64,000 nt of DNA from Daejeonella rubra. GTDB lineage: Bacteria > Bacteroidota > Bacteroidia > Sphingobacteriales > Sphingobacteriaceae. Positions 15,941 to 25,137 of this stretch are shown piece by piece. Location of the stretch: positions 1 to 64,000 of the forward strand of contig NZ_FNHH01000012.1 of assembly GCF_900103545.1 (NCBI RefSeq). Direction: 5' to 3'. Below the pieces are notes generated by a model that was given only the letters and a program-made list of their open reading frames with translations, was not told where the DNA came from and ran no database searches. The position numbers were made by a program, and so were the translations under genes. The first letter of the stretch is position 1. Every line of letters starts with the position of its first letter.

Positions 15941-18028
15941 TTATTTAAAAGTATACCCGATGGATAAACCAGGCCATCCAAATATAAAATAGGAATTTCC
16001 GTAAGCAACTGAGGCATTTGCACGAAGCATAAATCCGTTTCTGGACTGAAGACGGTACCCTGCGTTCAAAAATCCTACTGCGTCAAATCGGGCCCCGTTT
16101 GGATTGCCGTTTATATCCTGATCTTCGCTGATCCTAACTGCAGGGGTAATTCCAATCCCTGTTTCAAAACCGCTTCTTTTTTTACCGATAATATAATTAA
16201 GTCCAAGAGGAATGGTGATATAATTGCCTGAAATTCCCCCTCCGGCACGAAGTCCAAAGCCATCATTTCTATCCGGCTTTAAGCGCATATCGAAGTTGCC
16301 GGAAATTATCGGGCTATTTCCCAGGAACTCGACAAAAACCGCTTTTTTGAATTTTCCTGTTGCTGCAGGTTCCTCTTTCACGGCACTGAATGCACCTGAT
16401 TTAGCCTTTCCGGAATTGAGGTTAAAGCCATATTCAACCCGCAAGGCTAGCTGTGCCGGCCTTTTGATCTCATCCAGGTAATCGTAGATACGGCCCGTCA
16501 TTTTCTCATACCTGAGACTGATATCAAAACCGTTTTTAGTCTCTTTGCCAATTCCTGCTGCATATATAATAGGGTAGGTAAAAGCCTCACTCTTTGTTCC
16601 TATGGCAATTCCGGCTTCAGGGGCAATATAGATTCCGCTTGTAGGAAAAAGCTTTAGACCCGCCTTAACCGGAAAATAGGCGATGTTAGTTTCTATAAAC
16701 CCTGATTTTAACGAATAATGATTATAACCCACCGTAAGCATTCCCGTGCTTGCAGAGCTTATGTTTTTTTGAATGCGCAAATCGGCCCCAACTACTACAT
16801 CATAACCGCTTGTTAAAGCTGTGCCAGCGTTTAAAGCCGTCCTTATGCGCATAGGTCCTAATTCTTTTGATACTTTTTCAATTGCTTCGTTTTTTCCAAA
16901 GTTTACTCCCAGGCCAAGCCTGATGGTATTTCTGTGTCCGTCATAAAATGACATCCACATGCTTTTGATTTGCGGAGTTAAGCCATATGCATATTTCAAT
17001 TCGATAAAAAAGAGCTGATTCAGTTTATATTGTGAGCCAACCTCGGCCGATAGGCCAAATCGTTTAAATTTATCCTCTTCGTAATCCCAGGTGCCATCGG
17101 CAATGAAGTCAAGTTTTGGGCCTGCCATCACATTCCATTTTTCTTTGATATTATATTTTAGATGAAATGGTAGTTCGATAAAATGAAAGCTTTCTGTAAA
17201 TGAAAATATCAACTCTGTTCCCAGATTGAATTTGCTTGTCAAACGGGTATCCGCAAAGAATCCTCCATAAAGTTCGAGCCCTGTGTACCCGCTTTTGCTT
17301 CCATCATTATCCGTAGCATTTATAGTGCTTTTATTCAGCCCGCCTTTAAAACCAAAACTGATTCTCTTTTCCCCGTCTAAAGATAAAGCCAGTGGGAAAA
17401 GTGTTTTTTTGGAATTTTCCTGCGACTTAGAAAGATTTGAAACGGTCTGTCCCGATTGAGGTTTTACCAGCTCCGGACTATCAGCGGGCTGGCCTGAAGA
17501 ATCTGTATTGCCCGGGGCAGTCAGTGTACTCTGAGTGGTGGTAGGTTTGTCTCCATTTATTGTCAAACTATCTGCAAAAACTTTAGGCGATGGATCAGCG
17601 TTTTTATCCGGCATTGAACCGCTAAGAGTTGTTTTTTGATCTTCTGGTTTAGCAGAGTCGGCAGCCTGATCGACAGTGAGCGCTTTTGGTTCCACACTAT
17701 TTGGCTTGGCAGCTGTCTTTTTCTTTGCATTAACAGGAATTATCTTTTTGGAGATCAGAATAGTTTTGTTTTCAATGCTGTATTCCAAAGGCTGGTTTTT
17801 AAAAACAAGAGCCAATACATCTGATAATGGTGCATTCTGAAAGTTCAGAGTAAGGGGTTTAGATTCAGCTAATAAAGCTGGATCATAGAAAAATCCATAG
17901 CCTGTTTGTTTTTGGATGGCCGAAAAAACAGTTTTCAGCGGTACGTTGTTGCCGGTAAAGGTAATTTGAGAGTATACTGAACAGGTATTAAATAAGATAA
18001 ATGTTAATAACAGGTAAATGAGTTTCAT
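15941..18028 (-). CDS. STN domain protein with serial outer-membrane barrel-like modules
   Basis: After a signal peptide (residues 1-20) comes an STN domain (about 21-95: ITFTGNNVPLKTVFSAIQKQ to SIENKTILISKK), the module that FecA-type transducers use to contact FecR. A Lys/Pro/Ser/Thr-rich linker of about 120 residues follows. Then come three beta-rich stretches that each read like a small porin-type barrel: about 222-385 (ending LGLGVNFGK), 393-540 (ending RVEYGFNLN) and 563-695 (ending LSIGYTFK). There is no TonB plug and no SusC-like barrel. It follows the FecR gene by 62 bases, so it is likely its outer-membrane partner. The three-module reading is inference from strand patterns. Confidence 0.75.
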   Translation of the reverse strand: MKLIYLLLTFILFNTCSVYSQITFTGNNVPLKTVFSAIQKQTGYGFFYDPALLAESKPLTLNFQNAPLSDVLALVFKNQPLEYSIENKTILISKKIIPVNAKKKTAAKPNSVEPKALTVDQAADSAKPEDQKTTLSGSMPDKNADPSPKVFADSLTINGDKPTTTQSTLTAPGNTDSSGQPADSPELVKPQSGQTVSNLSKSQENSKKTLFPLALSLDGEKRISFGFKGGLNKSTINATDNDGSKSGYTGLELYGGFFADTRLTSKFNLGTELIFSFTESFHFIELPFHLKYNIKEKWNVMAGPKLDFIADGTWDYEEDKFKRFGLSAEVGSQYKLNQLFFIELKYAYGLTPQIKSMWMSFYDGHRNTIRLGLGVNFGKNEAIEKVSKELGPMRIRTALNAGTALTSGYDVVVGADLRIQKNISSASTGMLTVGYNHYSLKSGFIETNIAYFPVKAGLKLFPTSGIYIAPEAGIAIGTKSEAFTYPIIYAAGIGKETKNGFDISLRYEKMTGRIYDYLDEIKRPAQLALRVEYGFNLNSGKAKSGAFSAVKEEPAATGKFKKAVFVEFLGNSPIISGNFDMRLKPDRNDGFGLRAGGGISGNYITIPLGLNYIIGKKRSGFETGIGITPAVRISEDQDINGNPNGARFDAVGFLNAGYRLQSRNGFMLRANASVAYGNSYFIFGWPGLSIGYTFK

Positions 18029-18090
18029 AACGGGCTTTTGGCTTTAGCAAAGATGGCTTTTGAACTTATTAATTATTTGGCATGCATAGA

Positions 18091-19266
18091 TCAAGGCATA
18101 ACAACAAGCTCCTTCCCATTAATTCTAAAGTGGACCTGGCTTTTTCCAAGAATTGCAAGAACCTGTTGAATAGTTAATTTTTTGTCGATAGATCCTTCAA
18201 ATTTTTGCTTCGTCAGCTCTCCTTCATATCGCACTCTTATGTCATACCATCTTTCCAGTTCGTGCATCACGGTCTTTATACCGGCATTATTAAAGTGAAA
18301 GTATCCTTCTGTCCATGCAATGGCTTGGCTGGCATCACTATCAGTTACCTGGAAGGTTTTGCTTAACCTGGCTTGCTGTCCGGGCTTAAGCAGCTGCGAA
18401 TTATTGTTGCCAGGATCGGTGATACGGATACTTCCTTCAAATAAAGTGGTAATGATGGAAGGTTCATTGAGGTAAGCCTGGATATTGAACCGGGTGCCAA
18501 GTACTTCGGTGACCTGCCTGCCGGATTTAACACGAAACTTACGTGACTTATTGGGTGTTACTTCGAAATAAGCCTCTCCATTAAGATCAGTATCAAAATC
18601 ATTATCCGAAAAATTTATCGGAAATTGTAAGGATGAAGACGCATTTATCCAAACCTGACTTCCATCCGGAAATCTGATCTGGATTTGACTGCCTATTGGA
18701 GTTTCTATCTTATTTGAAGCTGAGATGGAACCTTTCACATTCTGGGAATTCAGTAGATCGTATTCAAATTTTCCATCCGCTATTTTGCTTATCGTAAATC
18801 CAGTTTGTCTGATTACTTCCCCAATGGCTGCGTCTGAAAGGGATATTTCAGAGCCATCCTGAAGGGTCAGCATAACTTTATCCGCAGGCCTTGATATGCC
18901 TTCTTTAATTGGATTTGGCATTTTTACTGCCTTCAGATCAGCGGATCGCTGCATAAAAAAGTAAGCTCCTGTTGAAATAATAAAAATAACAGCCGCAACA
19001 GAAGCAATTCTCAGGATCCAGGTTGAGCGAAGCGGGTAAATTTTTATTTCCTTTTCATCAGAATGATCCATAGCCTCTTTTAATCGCAGTCTTAGCCTGG
19101 AATCGACCTGATCTTTCATGTCCAAACTGTTTGAAGGAATTTCTACATCTTCATCATTAAAAGAGCTATACCAGCGATTGACCTGCTCTTTCTCTTTGGG
19201 TGTAGCTGTTCCTTCAAGATAGCTGGCAATAGCATTTATTAAATTATCCGGTAATTGAGTAGCCAT
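18091..19266 (-). CDS. FecR family anti-sigma factor
   Basis: An inner-membrane regulator that holds or activates the ECF sigma factor encoded just upstream. An N-terminal cytoplasmic helical part (1-80) is followed by one membrane helix (about 84-105, ILRIASVAAVIFIISTGAYFF). The periplasmic FecR domain is in the middle (GSQIQIRFPDGSQVWINASS, GEAYFEVTPNKSRKFRVKSG), and a C-terminal DUF4974/STN-like domain ends RINGKELVVMP. The 391-residue length is normal for Bacteroidota FecR. It lies between the sigma gene and the STN-barrel gene on the same strand. Confidence 0.94.
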   Translation of the reverse strand: MATQLPDNLINAIASYLEGTATPKEKEQVNRWYSSFNDEDVEIPSNSLDMKDQVDSRLRLRLKEAMDHSDEKEIKIYPLRSTWILRIASVAAVIFIISTGAYFFMQRSADLKAVKMPNPIKEGISRPADKVMLTLQDGSEISLSDAAIGEVIRQTGFTISKIADGKFEYDLLNSQNVKGSISASNKIETPIGSQIQIRFPDGSQVWINASSSLQFPINFSDNDFDTDLNGEAYFEVTPNKSRKFRVKSGRQVTEVLGTRFNIQAYLNEPSIITTLFEGSIRITDPGNNNSQLLKPGQQARLSKTFQVTDSDASQAIAWTEGYFHFNNAGIKTVMHELERWYDIRVRYEGELTKQKFEGSIDKKLTIQQVLAILGKSQVHFRINGKELVVMP

Positions 19267-19369
19267 ATATTATGTATGTCTGTTATGAATGGTTTTACAC
19301 CTAATTGATAATTCGAATTTTTGGAAAATAATTTCCACCCGTAAATCAGGTTTAACAGGCTAATAATTA

Positions 19370-19939
19370 TTAAAGCGATAGAAAAGCAGCGCCCATTTTT
19401 TTTATAACTAAGCGAAGCTTTTTCAAAGCCCGGTTCAAATGGTTTTCAACTGTGCTGGTAGAAAGATTCATTTCTGATGCAATCTGTTTTATCGGCATAT
19501 TATCCTCACGGCTGTACTTGAAAGCAAGCCGGCAACGCTCAGGAAGATTTTCTACTTCCTCATTAACAGCTTCCATCAAACGTTTATAATGCAGAGTTTC
19601 AGAAATGTCATGGGATTCAACCGATTCTGATAGGGATATGTGCTGCAGATAATTCTGTTTAACAGACTCTTTACGTATGCTTCCCAGTACCCGGAACTTT
19701 ACAGCAGTGGCCAGATAGGCACCCAGATTATTTATCTCTGATTTGTGGCGATTGGACCACAGGCTGGAAAATACATCATGAACAGCATCCTCCGACTTCT
19801 GCTGGTCCCGAAGTCGATTATAAGCAACAGCATATAAGGTCTGCCAGTAGCGATTATATATTTCATTAAATGCCAACTGATCTTCAGACCTGAGAAGACT
19901 TAATAATTCCTGGTCTGAAAATGCTTCCCCTTTTCTCAC
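19370..19939 (-). CDS. ECF RNA polymerase sigma factor (Bacteroidota FecI-like)
   Basis: A sigma-70 family ECF factor. Region 2 includes FNEIYNRYWQTLYAVAYNRL and SEDAVHDVFSSLW. Region 4 has ERCRLAFKYSREDNMPIKQI followed by the helix-turn-helix MNLSTSTVENHLNRALKKLR. The 189-residue length is typical. The start is GTG at 19939. It heads a sigma/FecR/STN-barrel unit on the minus strand, 103 bases from FecR. Unlike most such units in this phylum, the downstream gene is not a SusC-type receptor. Confidence 0.94.
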   Translation of the reverse strand: MRKGEAFSDQELLSLLRSEDQLAFNEIYNRYWQTLYAVAYNRLRDQQKSEDAVHDVFSSLWSNRHKSEINNLGAYLATAVKFRVLGSIRKESVKQNYLQHISLSESVESHDISETLHYKRLMEAVNEEVENLPERCRLAFKYSREDNMPIKQIASEMNLSTSTVENHLNRALKKLRLVIKKMGAAFLSL

Positions 19940-20160
19940 TGGTAAGTGTTGGTTAGAATTAATGGATCAATCAGTTGCAAGTTTAGTACAATTTCCATGA
20001 TAAAATAGTTCACACTCTTATTTCCCGGGTCATGCTAATTTGTTAAGCATGGATGGGGCTAAGAGTAAGAGTATTAAAATTCAGGAAACGTTGCTTTTTT
20101 GATTCAACTCTATATTTAGAAGGAGCGCTTCGGCCTGGCAAAAGGTGATGGAGGTGTTTT

Positions 20161-20290
20161 TTATATAATTTTCATGCCACATATTAGCAAATTCTTCCAA
20201 CCTTCTTTATACTTTCCAGATACCAAGTAGTGTCCATCTTCGTACCATGTTCGTACAACATTGCCTCCACGGTACCAAAAATGGGGTGTT
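20161..20290 (-). pseudogene. Remnant of a MORN/YwqK-like repeat protein
   Basis: On the minus strand the frame ending at the stop 20161-20163 reads HFWYRGGNVVRTWYEDGHY and then LVSGKYKEGW. This has the spacing of MORN-type YwqK repeats. It lacks a start and is broken upstream, so it looks like a decayed gene end. The match is from pattern alone and the fragment is short. Confidence 0.4.
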
Positions 20291-20524
20291 CTATGAACAA
20301 GGCACGAAGGAGGTACAGAGAAAACGCAATATTTCCACTGTTGATACGCTTCACTTAACTTTATAGTGTTGTTTTAAATAAATATAAATTTTTGGCTGTA
20401 TTAAAAAAACAGGCAGGATTGTATTTGCGCAGTGTCCTCAATCCAAATAGTTTTACATCGTCTGTTTTGAAATTTCCAGCAAATTTCTATATTTAGTCAT
20501 TCTTTACCTATTTAAGGAGATTTA

Positions 20525-21085
20525 ATGACTCTTCAAACCATTCTCGAAGCCCTTTATAGTCCGGATGATGACAGGGTGATTGAGATGATAAACCATTCTA
20601 CCCCTGTCACAGAATTTAACCTGAGGGAAAAAATGTTTTTTATACATTCCGGATTCAGATTCAAACTCAATACAGGCAAAGAATTTGACCTGTTGATCGA
20701 CCTTACTGATTTGAGCCATGCATCCGTGATCAGACAACCATGTTCAGGCCATGCCTCATTCCCATTGATCCTCGGACTGGTTTTATTCCGGAAGATTAAA
20801 TTTATTGATGCTTTCTCAAAACTGCTGATCGGCGGTATTTCCGAATGTAATACCAAGATCTATCCCATAGATGCTGAGCTTGAAGATATTACAAAAAATA
20901 AACTGGAACATCCTGAATTCTGTATTTTCAGAGATGCTGATAATACCCTGATTAAAACATTTCCCTTATCCAGAAAATATCCCAATAAGCTTTTCCAAAA
21001 GGGAGATATGTTTTTCAGGAACCGAAAGGATACGAAACAAAACAATAATTTCACCCCTTCGGGGTTTGGTTCGCCTGGATTATAA
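20525..21085 (+). CDS. Hypothetical protein
   Basis: A 186-residue protein that I do not recognise, mixed alpha/beta and without signal peptide or membrane segment. It contains a DLLIDLTDLSHASV stretch and CSGHASFPLILGLVLFRK. Its last 12 or so residues (NFTPSGFGSPGL) are encoded by a repeat of the TTCACCCCTTCGGGG type that recurs downstream, so the natural C-terminus may have been altered. A GGAGA stretch ends four bases before the ATG. Confidence 0.55.
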   Translation: MTLQTILEALYSPDDDRVIEMINHSTPVTEFNLREKMFFIHSGFRFKLNTGKEFDLLIDLTDLSHASVIRQPCSGHASFPLILGLVLFRKIKFIDAFSKLLIGGISECNTKIYPIDAELEDITKNKLEHPEFCIFRDADNTLIKTFPLSRKYPNKLFQKGDMFFRNRKDTKQNNNFTPSGFGSPGL

Positions 21086-21372
21086 TAAGGTCACCCTTTC
21101 AGGGGTTGCCATTGATTGCGATTAATAATTCTGAATCGGATTTATCAGGATCATAAAGGTTAAAATAATTTTAGCCTTTTAGTCTTTATTAGGTTCAATT
21201 TCTATCTGAAGCCCTGATTGTTGTAATTATTTTTATGTGGTTAATTTTGGGATTTAACCTAAAGGTGTGTCATTATTATTGCAATGTTCATTTAGGAATT
21301 AACCCTGAAGGGGTGTTATTATTATTGCAAAGTTCAAAGCAGGGTTTAACCCTGAAGGGGTGATATTATTTA
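21047..21372. repeat. Degenerate CCCTGAAGGGG repeats
   Basis: Short palindrome-like units recur: CACCCCTTCGGGG (from 21052), CACCCTTTCAGGGG (from 21092), AACCTAAAGGTGTG (about 21257), AACCCTGAAGGGGTG (about 21300) and AACCCTGAAGGGGTG (about 21348). The last three sit in units of about 50 bp that also share TTATTATTGCAA and GTTCA. The stretch from 21086 to 21589 has no other feature. Confidence 0.7.
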
Positions 21373-21589
21373 TTTTTAAATCTACCACCAAAACCCTTGC
21401 CTTTTCTATGGTTTTGGCTTATTATTCTGAATGAGATATATTAGGTGTGCCTATTCTTTCCTTAATAATTAATTAATAGGTAGCCTCAATTTTCGAAATA
21501 ATTACCTCTCGCGAAATATTTTATCTATACTTATATGATGAAATTTATTCCGGTATTTATCATCTGCTAAATCAGCTTAATTAAACTAT

Positions 21590-23146
21590 ATGGCACAATG
21601 GTTCAACTTTGATTTCAGATTTGTTTTTACTCTGATCATTGTCTCCTTCACAACTCTATTATCAGCTCAAAACAACCAGAATCTAACTTATCAGGAAATT
21701 CCAGGAACCAAACCACGTAATATCATTTTTATTCTTTCTGATGATCACCGCTATGATTTTATGGGATTTACCGGAAAAGTTCCGGGACTTAAAACCCCTA
21801 ATCTGGATCGTATTGCCAATGAAGGAGCACATTTTCAGAACGCATTTGTCAGTACAGCCCTCTGCTCACCAAGCAGGGCATCTATCTTAACTGGACAGTA
21901 TGCTCATACGCATACCGTAGTGGATAACCAGGCTGCAGCACCTAAATCGCTGGTTTATTTCCCTCAATACCTTCAAAAGGCAGGATATCAGACTTCCTTT
22001 TTCGGGAAATGGCATATGGGAGGTGGGAATAGTGATCCTCGTCCGGGATTTAACCGCTGGGTGAGTTTCAACGGTCAGGGAGAATACTATAATCCGAAGA
22101 TCAATATCGACGGAAAGATGGTCGCTTATACTGACAGCACCTACATTACAGATATTTTAACCGACATGACCATCGACTGGCTCAAGCAGCGTGATAAGAA
22201 AAAGCCATTCTTTGTTTACCTATCCCACAAAGCCGTTCATGCTGAATTCAGGCCTGCAAAACGTGATAATGGAATCTACAAGGATATTCAGATCCAATAT
22301 CCTGTGTCGATGTTTTCAACAGCAAGGGCAGATAGTAAAAAGTTTACTCGTGGAAAGCAGGCTGATTCAAGTGCCTATGAAATTAATTACAAAGACATTC
22401 CTCGATGGGTGAGAGCACAGCGTGATAGCTGGCATGGGGTGGATTATATGTATCATGGGCAGACTGATTTTGACAGTTTCTACATTGATTATCTCGAAAC
22501 TCTGATGGGTATTGATAACAGCGTAGGCAGGGTTTTGGAATACCTTAAAGAAAATGACCTCGACAAAGAAACACTCGTTATTTACATGGGAGATAACGGA
22601 TTTTCATTTGGTGAGCATGGCTTGATCGATAAGCGGCATGCTTACGAAGAGTCGATGCGGGTTCCATTGATCGCCCGTTCTCCGGCTCTGATCAAGGCAG
22701 GAACTAAAGTGAAGGAGATGGTTTTAAATATAGATATCGCCCCCAGTATTCTGGAAATGGCCGGAGTTAAAAAGCCAGCTCAAATGCAGGGTAATTCATT
22801 TCTCAAGTTAATGAAGGGTATGCCCGAAGCGAACTGGAGGAAGGAAGTGTTTTATGAATATTATTGGGAGAACCCATTTCCCCAAACTCCAACCCAGTAT
22901 GCTGTGCGTACAGACCAGTATAAATTTATTCGCAGTCATGGAGTTTGGGATATCGATCAGCTCTATGACCTGAAGAAAGACCCCTATGAGATGAACAACC
23001 TGATCCGGAATCCTGAATTACAGGACCTGGCTAAAGAACTGAATAAAAAACTGTGGGATTGGCTTGATAAAACACAGGGATTGTACATTCCGCTGAAACC
23101 GATCACCGATAAAAAGGGCGATCATATATTCAGAAATACCTGGTAA
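21590..23146 (+). CDS. Secreted sulfatase, N-acetylglucosamine-6-sulfatase-like (S1)
   Basis: A type I sulfatase that hydrolyses sulfate esters on glycans after formylglycine maturation. The signal peptide ends near LLSAQ (residue 27). Metal-binding Asp51-Asp52 sit in FILSDDHRYD, and the maturation motif CSPSR starts at Cys92. GKWHMGGG and MGDNGFSFGEHG supply further active-site residues. The C-terminus (YDLKKDPYEMNNLI) is the usual sulfatase tail. The TTYAH-like region (GQYAHTHTVVDNQAA) resembles GlcNAc-6-sulfatase-type members, but the substrate cannot be fixed by reading. It is first in a run of two sulfatases, SusC and SusD. Confidence 0.92.
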   Translation: MAQWFNFDFRFVFTLIIVSFTTLLSAQNNQNLTYQEIPGTKPRNIIFILSDDHRYDFMGFTGKVPGLKTPNLDRIANEGAHFQNAFVSTALCSPSRASILTGQYAHTHTVVDNQAAAPKSLVYFPQYLQKAGYQTSFFGKWHMGGGNSDPRPGFNRWVSFNGQGEYYNPKINIDGKMVAYTDSTYITDILTDMTIDWLKQRDKKKPFFVYLSHKAVHAEFRPAKRDNGIYKDIQIQYPVSMFSTARADSKKFTRGKQADSSAYEINYKDIPRWVRAQRDSWHGVDYMYHGQTDFDSFYIDYLETLMGIDNSVGRVLEYLKENDLDKETLVIYMGDNGFSFGEHGLIDKRHAYEESMRVPLIARSPALIKAGTKVKEMVLNIDIAPSILEMAGVKKPAQMQGNSFLKLMKGMPEANWRKEVFYEYYWENPFPQTPTQYAVRTDQYKFIRSHGVWDIDQLYDLKKDPYEMNNLIRNPELQDLAKELNKKLWDWLDKTQGLYIPLKPITDKKGDHIFRNTW

Positions 23147-23190
23147 TATTTTATTAAAACGTTGATCAACAATTAATTATATTAAATATT

Positions 23191-24693
23191 ATGCTTAAAC
23201 GATTTAAATTTATAGTTCTTACTATTCTGAGTGTTGCACATTTTTCAGTTTCCTATGGGCAAAGCAAGCCCAATATTGTCATTATTTATACAGATGATCT
23301 GGGAGTTGGCGATATCAGTGCCAATGGTGCTAAAAAGGTAAAGACTCCGAATATTGATCGCATAGCCTCACAGGGTTTACGATTTACAAATGCTTACGCT
23401 ACTGCAGCAACCTGCACTCCCTCTCGTTTTTCATTGCTTACCGGTAAATATGCCTGGAGAAAAGCTGGAACAAATATCGCTCCGGGTGATGCGGCTCTTA
23501 TCATTCCAACAAACGAAGAAACCATGCCAGGGATGCTTCAAAAGGCAGGTTATCAGACAGCGGTTGTCGGGAAATGGCATTTAGGTTTAGGTCCGGAGGG
23601 TGGTCCAGACTGGAACTCTGAGATAAAGCCGGGTCCATTGGAGATCGGTTTTAATTATTCCTTTATTATGCCTGCAACGGGCGATCGTGTACCTTGTGTG
23701 TACATGGAGAATTACAGGATCGTGGATCTTGATCCTGCTGATCCGATCAGGGTATCCTATAAAGAAAAGATAGGGAATGAGCCCACAGGAAAGGAAAATC
23801 CTGAGCTTTTGAAGCTGAACTATTCTCATGGCCATGATGCGACCATCATTAATGGAGTTAGCCGGATTGGATGGATGACAGGAGGTAAAAAAGCTCGGTG
23901 GATCGATGAAGATATGGCGGATGTATTTACCAATAGAGCAGTCAATTTCATTGAGAAAAACTCAAAAAATCCATTTTTCCTATATTTCGCTACTCATGAT
24001 ATTCATGTCCCAAGAGTTCCGCATTCACGTTTTGTAGGTAAAAGTGGGATGGGTGCACGCGGAGATGCAATTTTGCAGTTAGACTGGACCGTTGGAGAGG
24101 TGTTAAAAACCCTTGACAGGTTAAAAATTGCTGATAATACACTCCTTATTTTTACCAGCGACAATGGTGCTGTTGTTGACGATGGTTACGAAGATAAAGC
24201 CGTAGAATTATTGAACGGTCATACACCATCCGGGATATTGAGAGGCGGAAAATACAGTGCTTTTGAGGGTGGTACAAAGATCCCGATGCTGGTAAGATGG
24301 CCTGCAAAAATTAAAGCCGGCACAGTTTCCAATGCCTTGTTCAGTCAGGTTGATTTTTATGCATCCCTGGCTGCTTTAACCGGAAGGAAGATCAGTTCTC
24401 AGGACAGTTATAATAGTCTGAGTACTCTGCTTGGCGGCAAGACTAACCGGGAATTTGTCATCCAGCAGGCGGTGAATAGTACGCTTGGAATCATTCAGGG
24501 CGATTGGAAATATATTTCTCCAGGTCCTGGTCCTGCAATTAATCAGCAGGTTAATATTGAATTAGGAAATAACATGAAACCACAGTTGTATAATTTGAAA
24601 AATGACAGTGCTGAAAAGAATAACCTGGCTGATCAGAATCCTGGAATTTTGAAAAAACTTATGGCCAGGCTTGAGGAGGTCAAAAAAGACTGA
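23191..24693 (+). CDS. Secreted type I sulfatase (arylsulfatase A-like)
   Basis: A second formylglycine sulfatase, 44 bases after the first and on the same strand. The signal peptide (1-23, ending SVSYGQ) is followed by metal-binding YTDDLGVGD. The maturation motif is CTPSR at Cys75, and GKWHLGLGPEGG, DIHVPRVPHSRF and TSDNGAVVDDGY carry the other conserved residues. The sequence is far from the first sulfatase, so the two probably act on different sulfate positions of one glycan. The length of 500 residues is typical. Confidence 0.92.
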   Translation: MLKRFKFIVLTILSVAHFSVSYGQSKPNIVIIYTDDLGVGDISANGAKKVKTPNIDRIASQGLRFTNAYATAATCTPSRFSLLTGKYAWRKAGTNIAPGDAALIIPTNEETMPGMLQKAGYQTAVVGKWHLGLGPEGGPDWNSEIKPGPLEIGFNYSFIMPATGDRVPCVYMENYRIVDLDPADPIRVSYKEKIGNEPTGKENPELLKLNYSHGHDATIINGVSRIGWMTGGKKARWIDEDMADVFTNRAVNFIEKNSKNPFFLYFATHDIHVPRVPHSRFVGKSGMGARGDAILQLDWTVGEVLKTLDRLKIADNTLLIFTSDNGAVVDDGYEDKAVELLNGHTPSGILRGGKYSAFEGGTKIPMLVRWPAKIKAGTVSNALFSQVDFYASLAALTGRKISSQDSYNSLSTLLGGKTNREFVIQQAVNSTLGIIQGDWKYISPGPGPAINQQVNIELGNNMKPQLYNLKNDSAEKNNLADQNPGILKKLMARLEEVKKD

Positions 24694-25137
24694 TCGGAGC
24701 TGAGATTGAAACGCTAAAAAATAGTTTTACTAATTTCCCAACAGAATTAAAATTGTTAGTTTTCGAGAATGTGTGCATGTTTTTTTTGTGGATTATTCTG
24801 ATGATTTTCTGGTCTTTAAAGCGACAGGATTCTCCGCTTAGCATCTACAAAAAATAATATATAATCGTTATAAATTAGCGCGATTTCAGAATTGTTCAAT
24901 TTGTCATTTGATTCATAATATATTGAATATCAGCGTTTTGTTATTTTTGTTATTTCAATATGATCATCCTGACTGTAACAAAGATATAGATCCAACATTT
25001 ACATTTAATAAAGCTAGCTCTAAGCAAAGCTATTTTAGGCTTAAACGGGCTTCATTAAGGCCTGCGGCTTAATTATTTTTTTTTAATTTTAAACACTGCA
25101 ATTCAGCAGAAATTAAAATTATCCTTAAATCTTTTTT
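24694..25137. promoter_or_regulatory. Upstream region of susC with -7 box and terminator-like leader hairpin
   Basis: TATTTTTG at 24942-24949 matches the TAnnTTTG box. At 25053-25084 an imperfect stem ATTAAGGCC/GGCTTAAT is followed by a run of T, as in an intrinsic terminator, 54 bases before the SusC ATG. If the box is used, the leader is about 180 nt long with this terminator-like element in it. No coding sequence is seen in these 444 bases. Confidence 0.45.
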
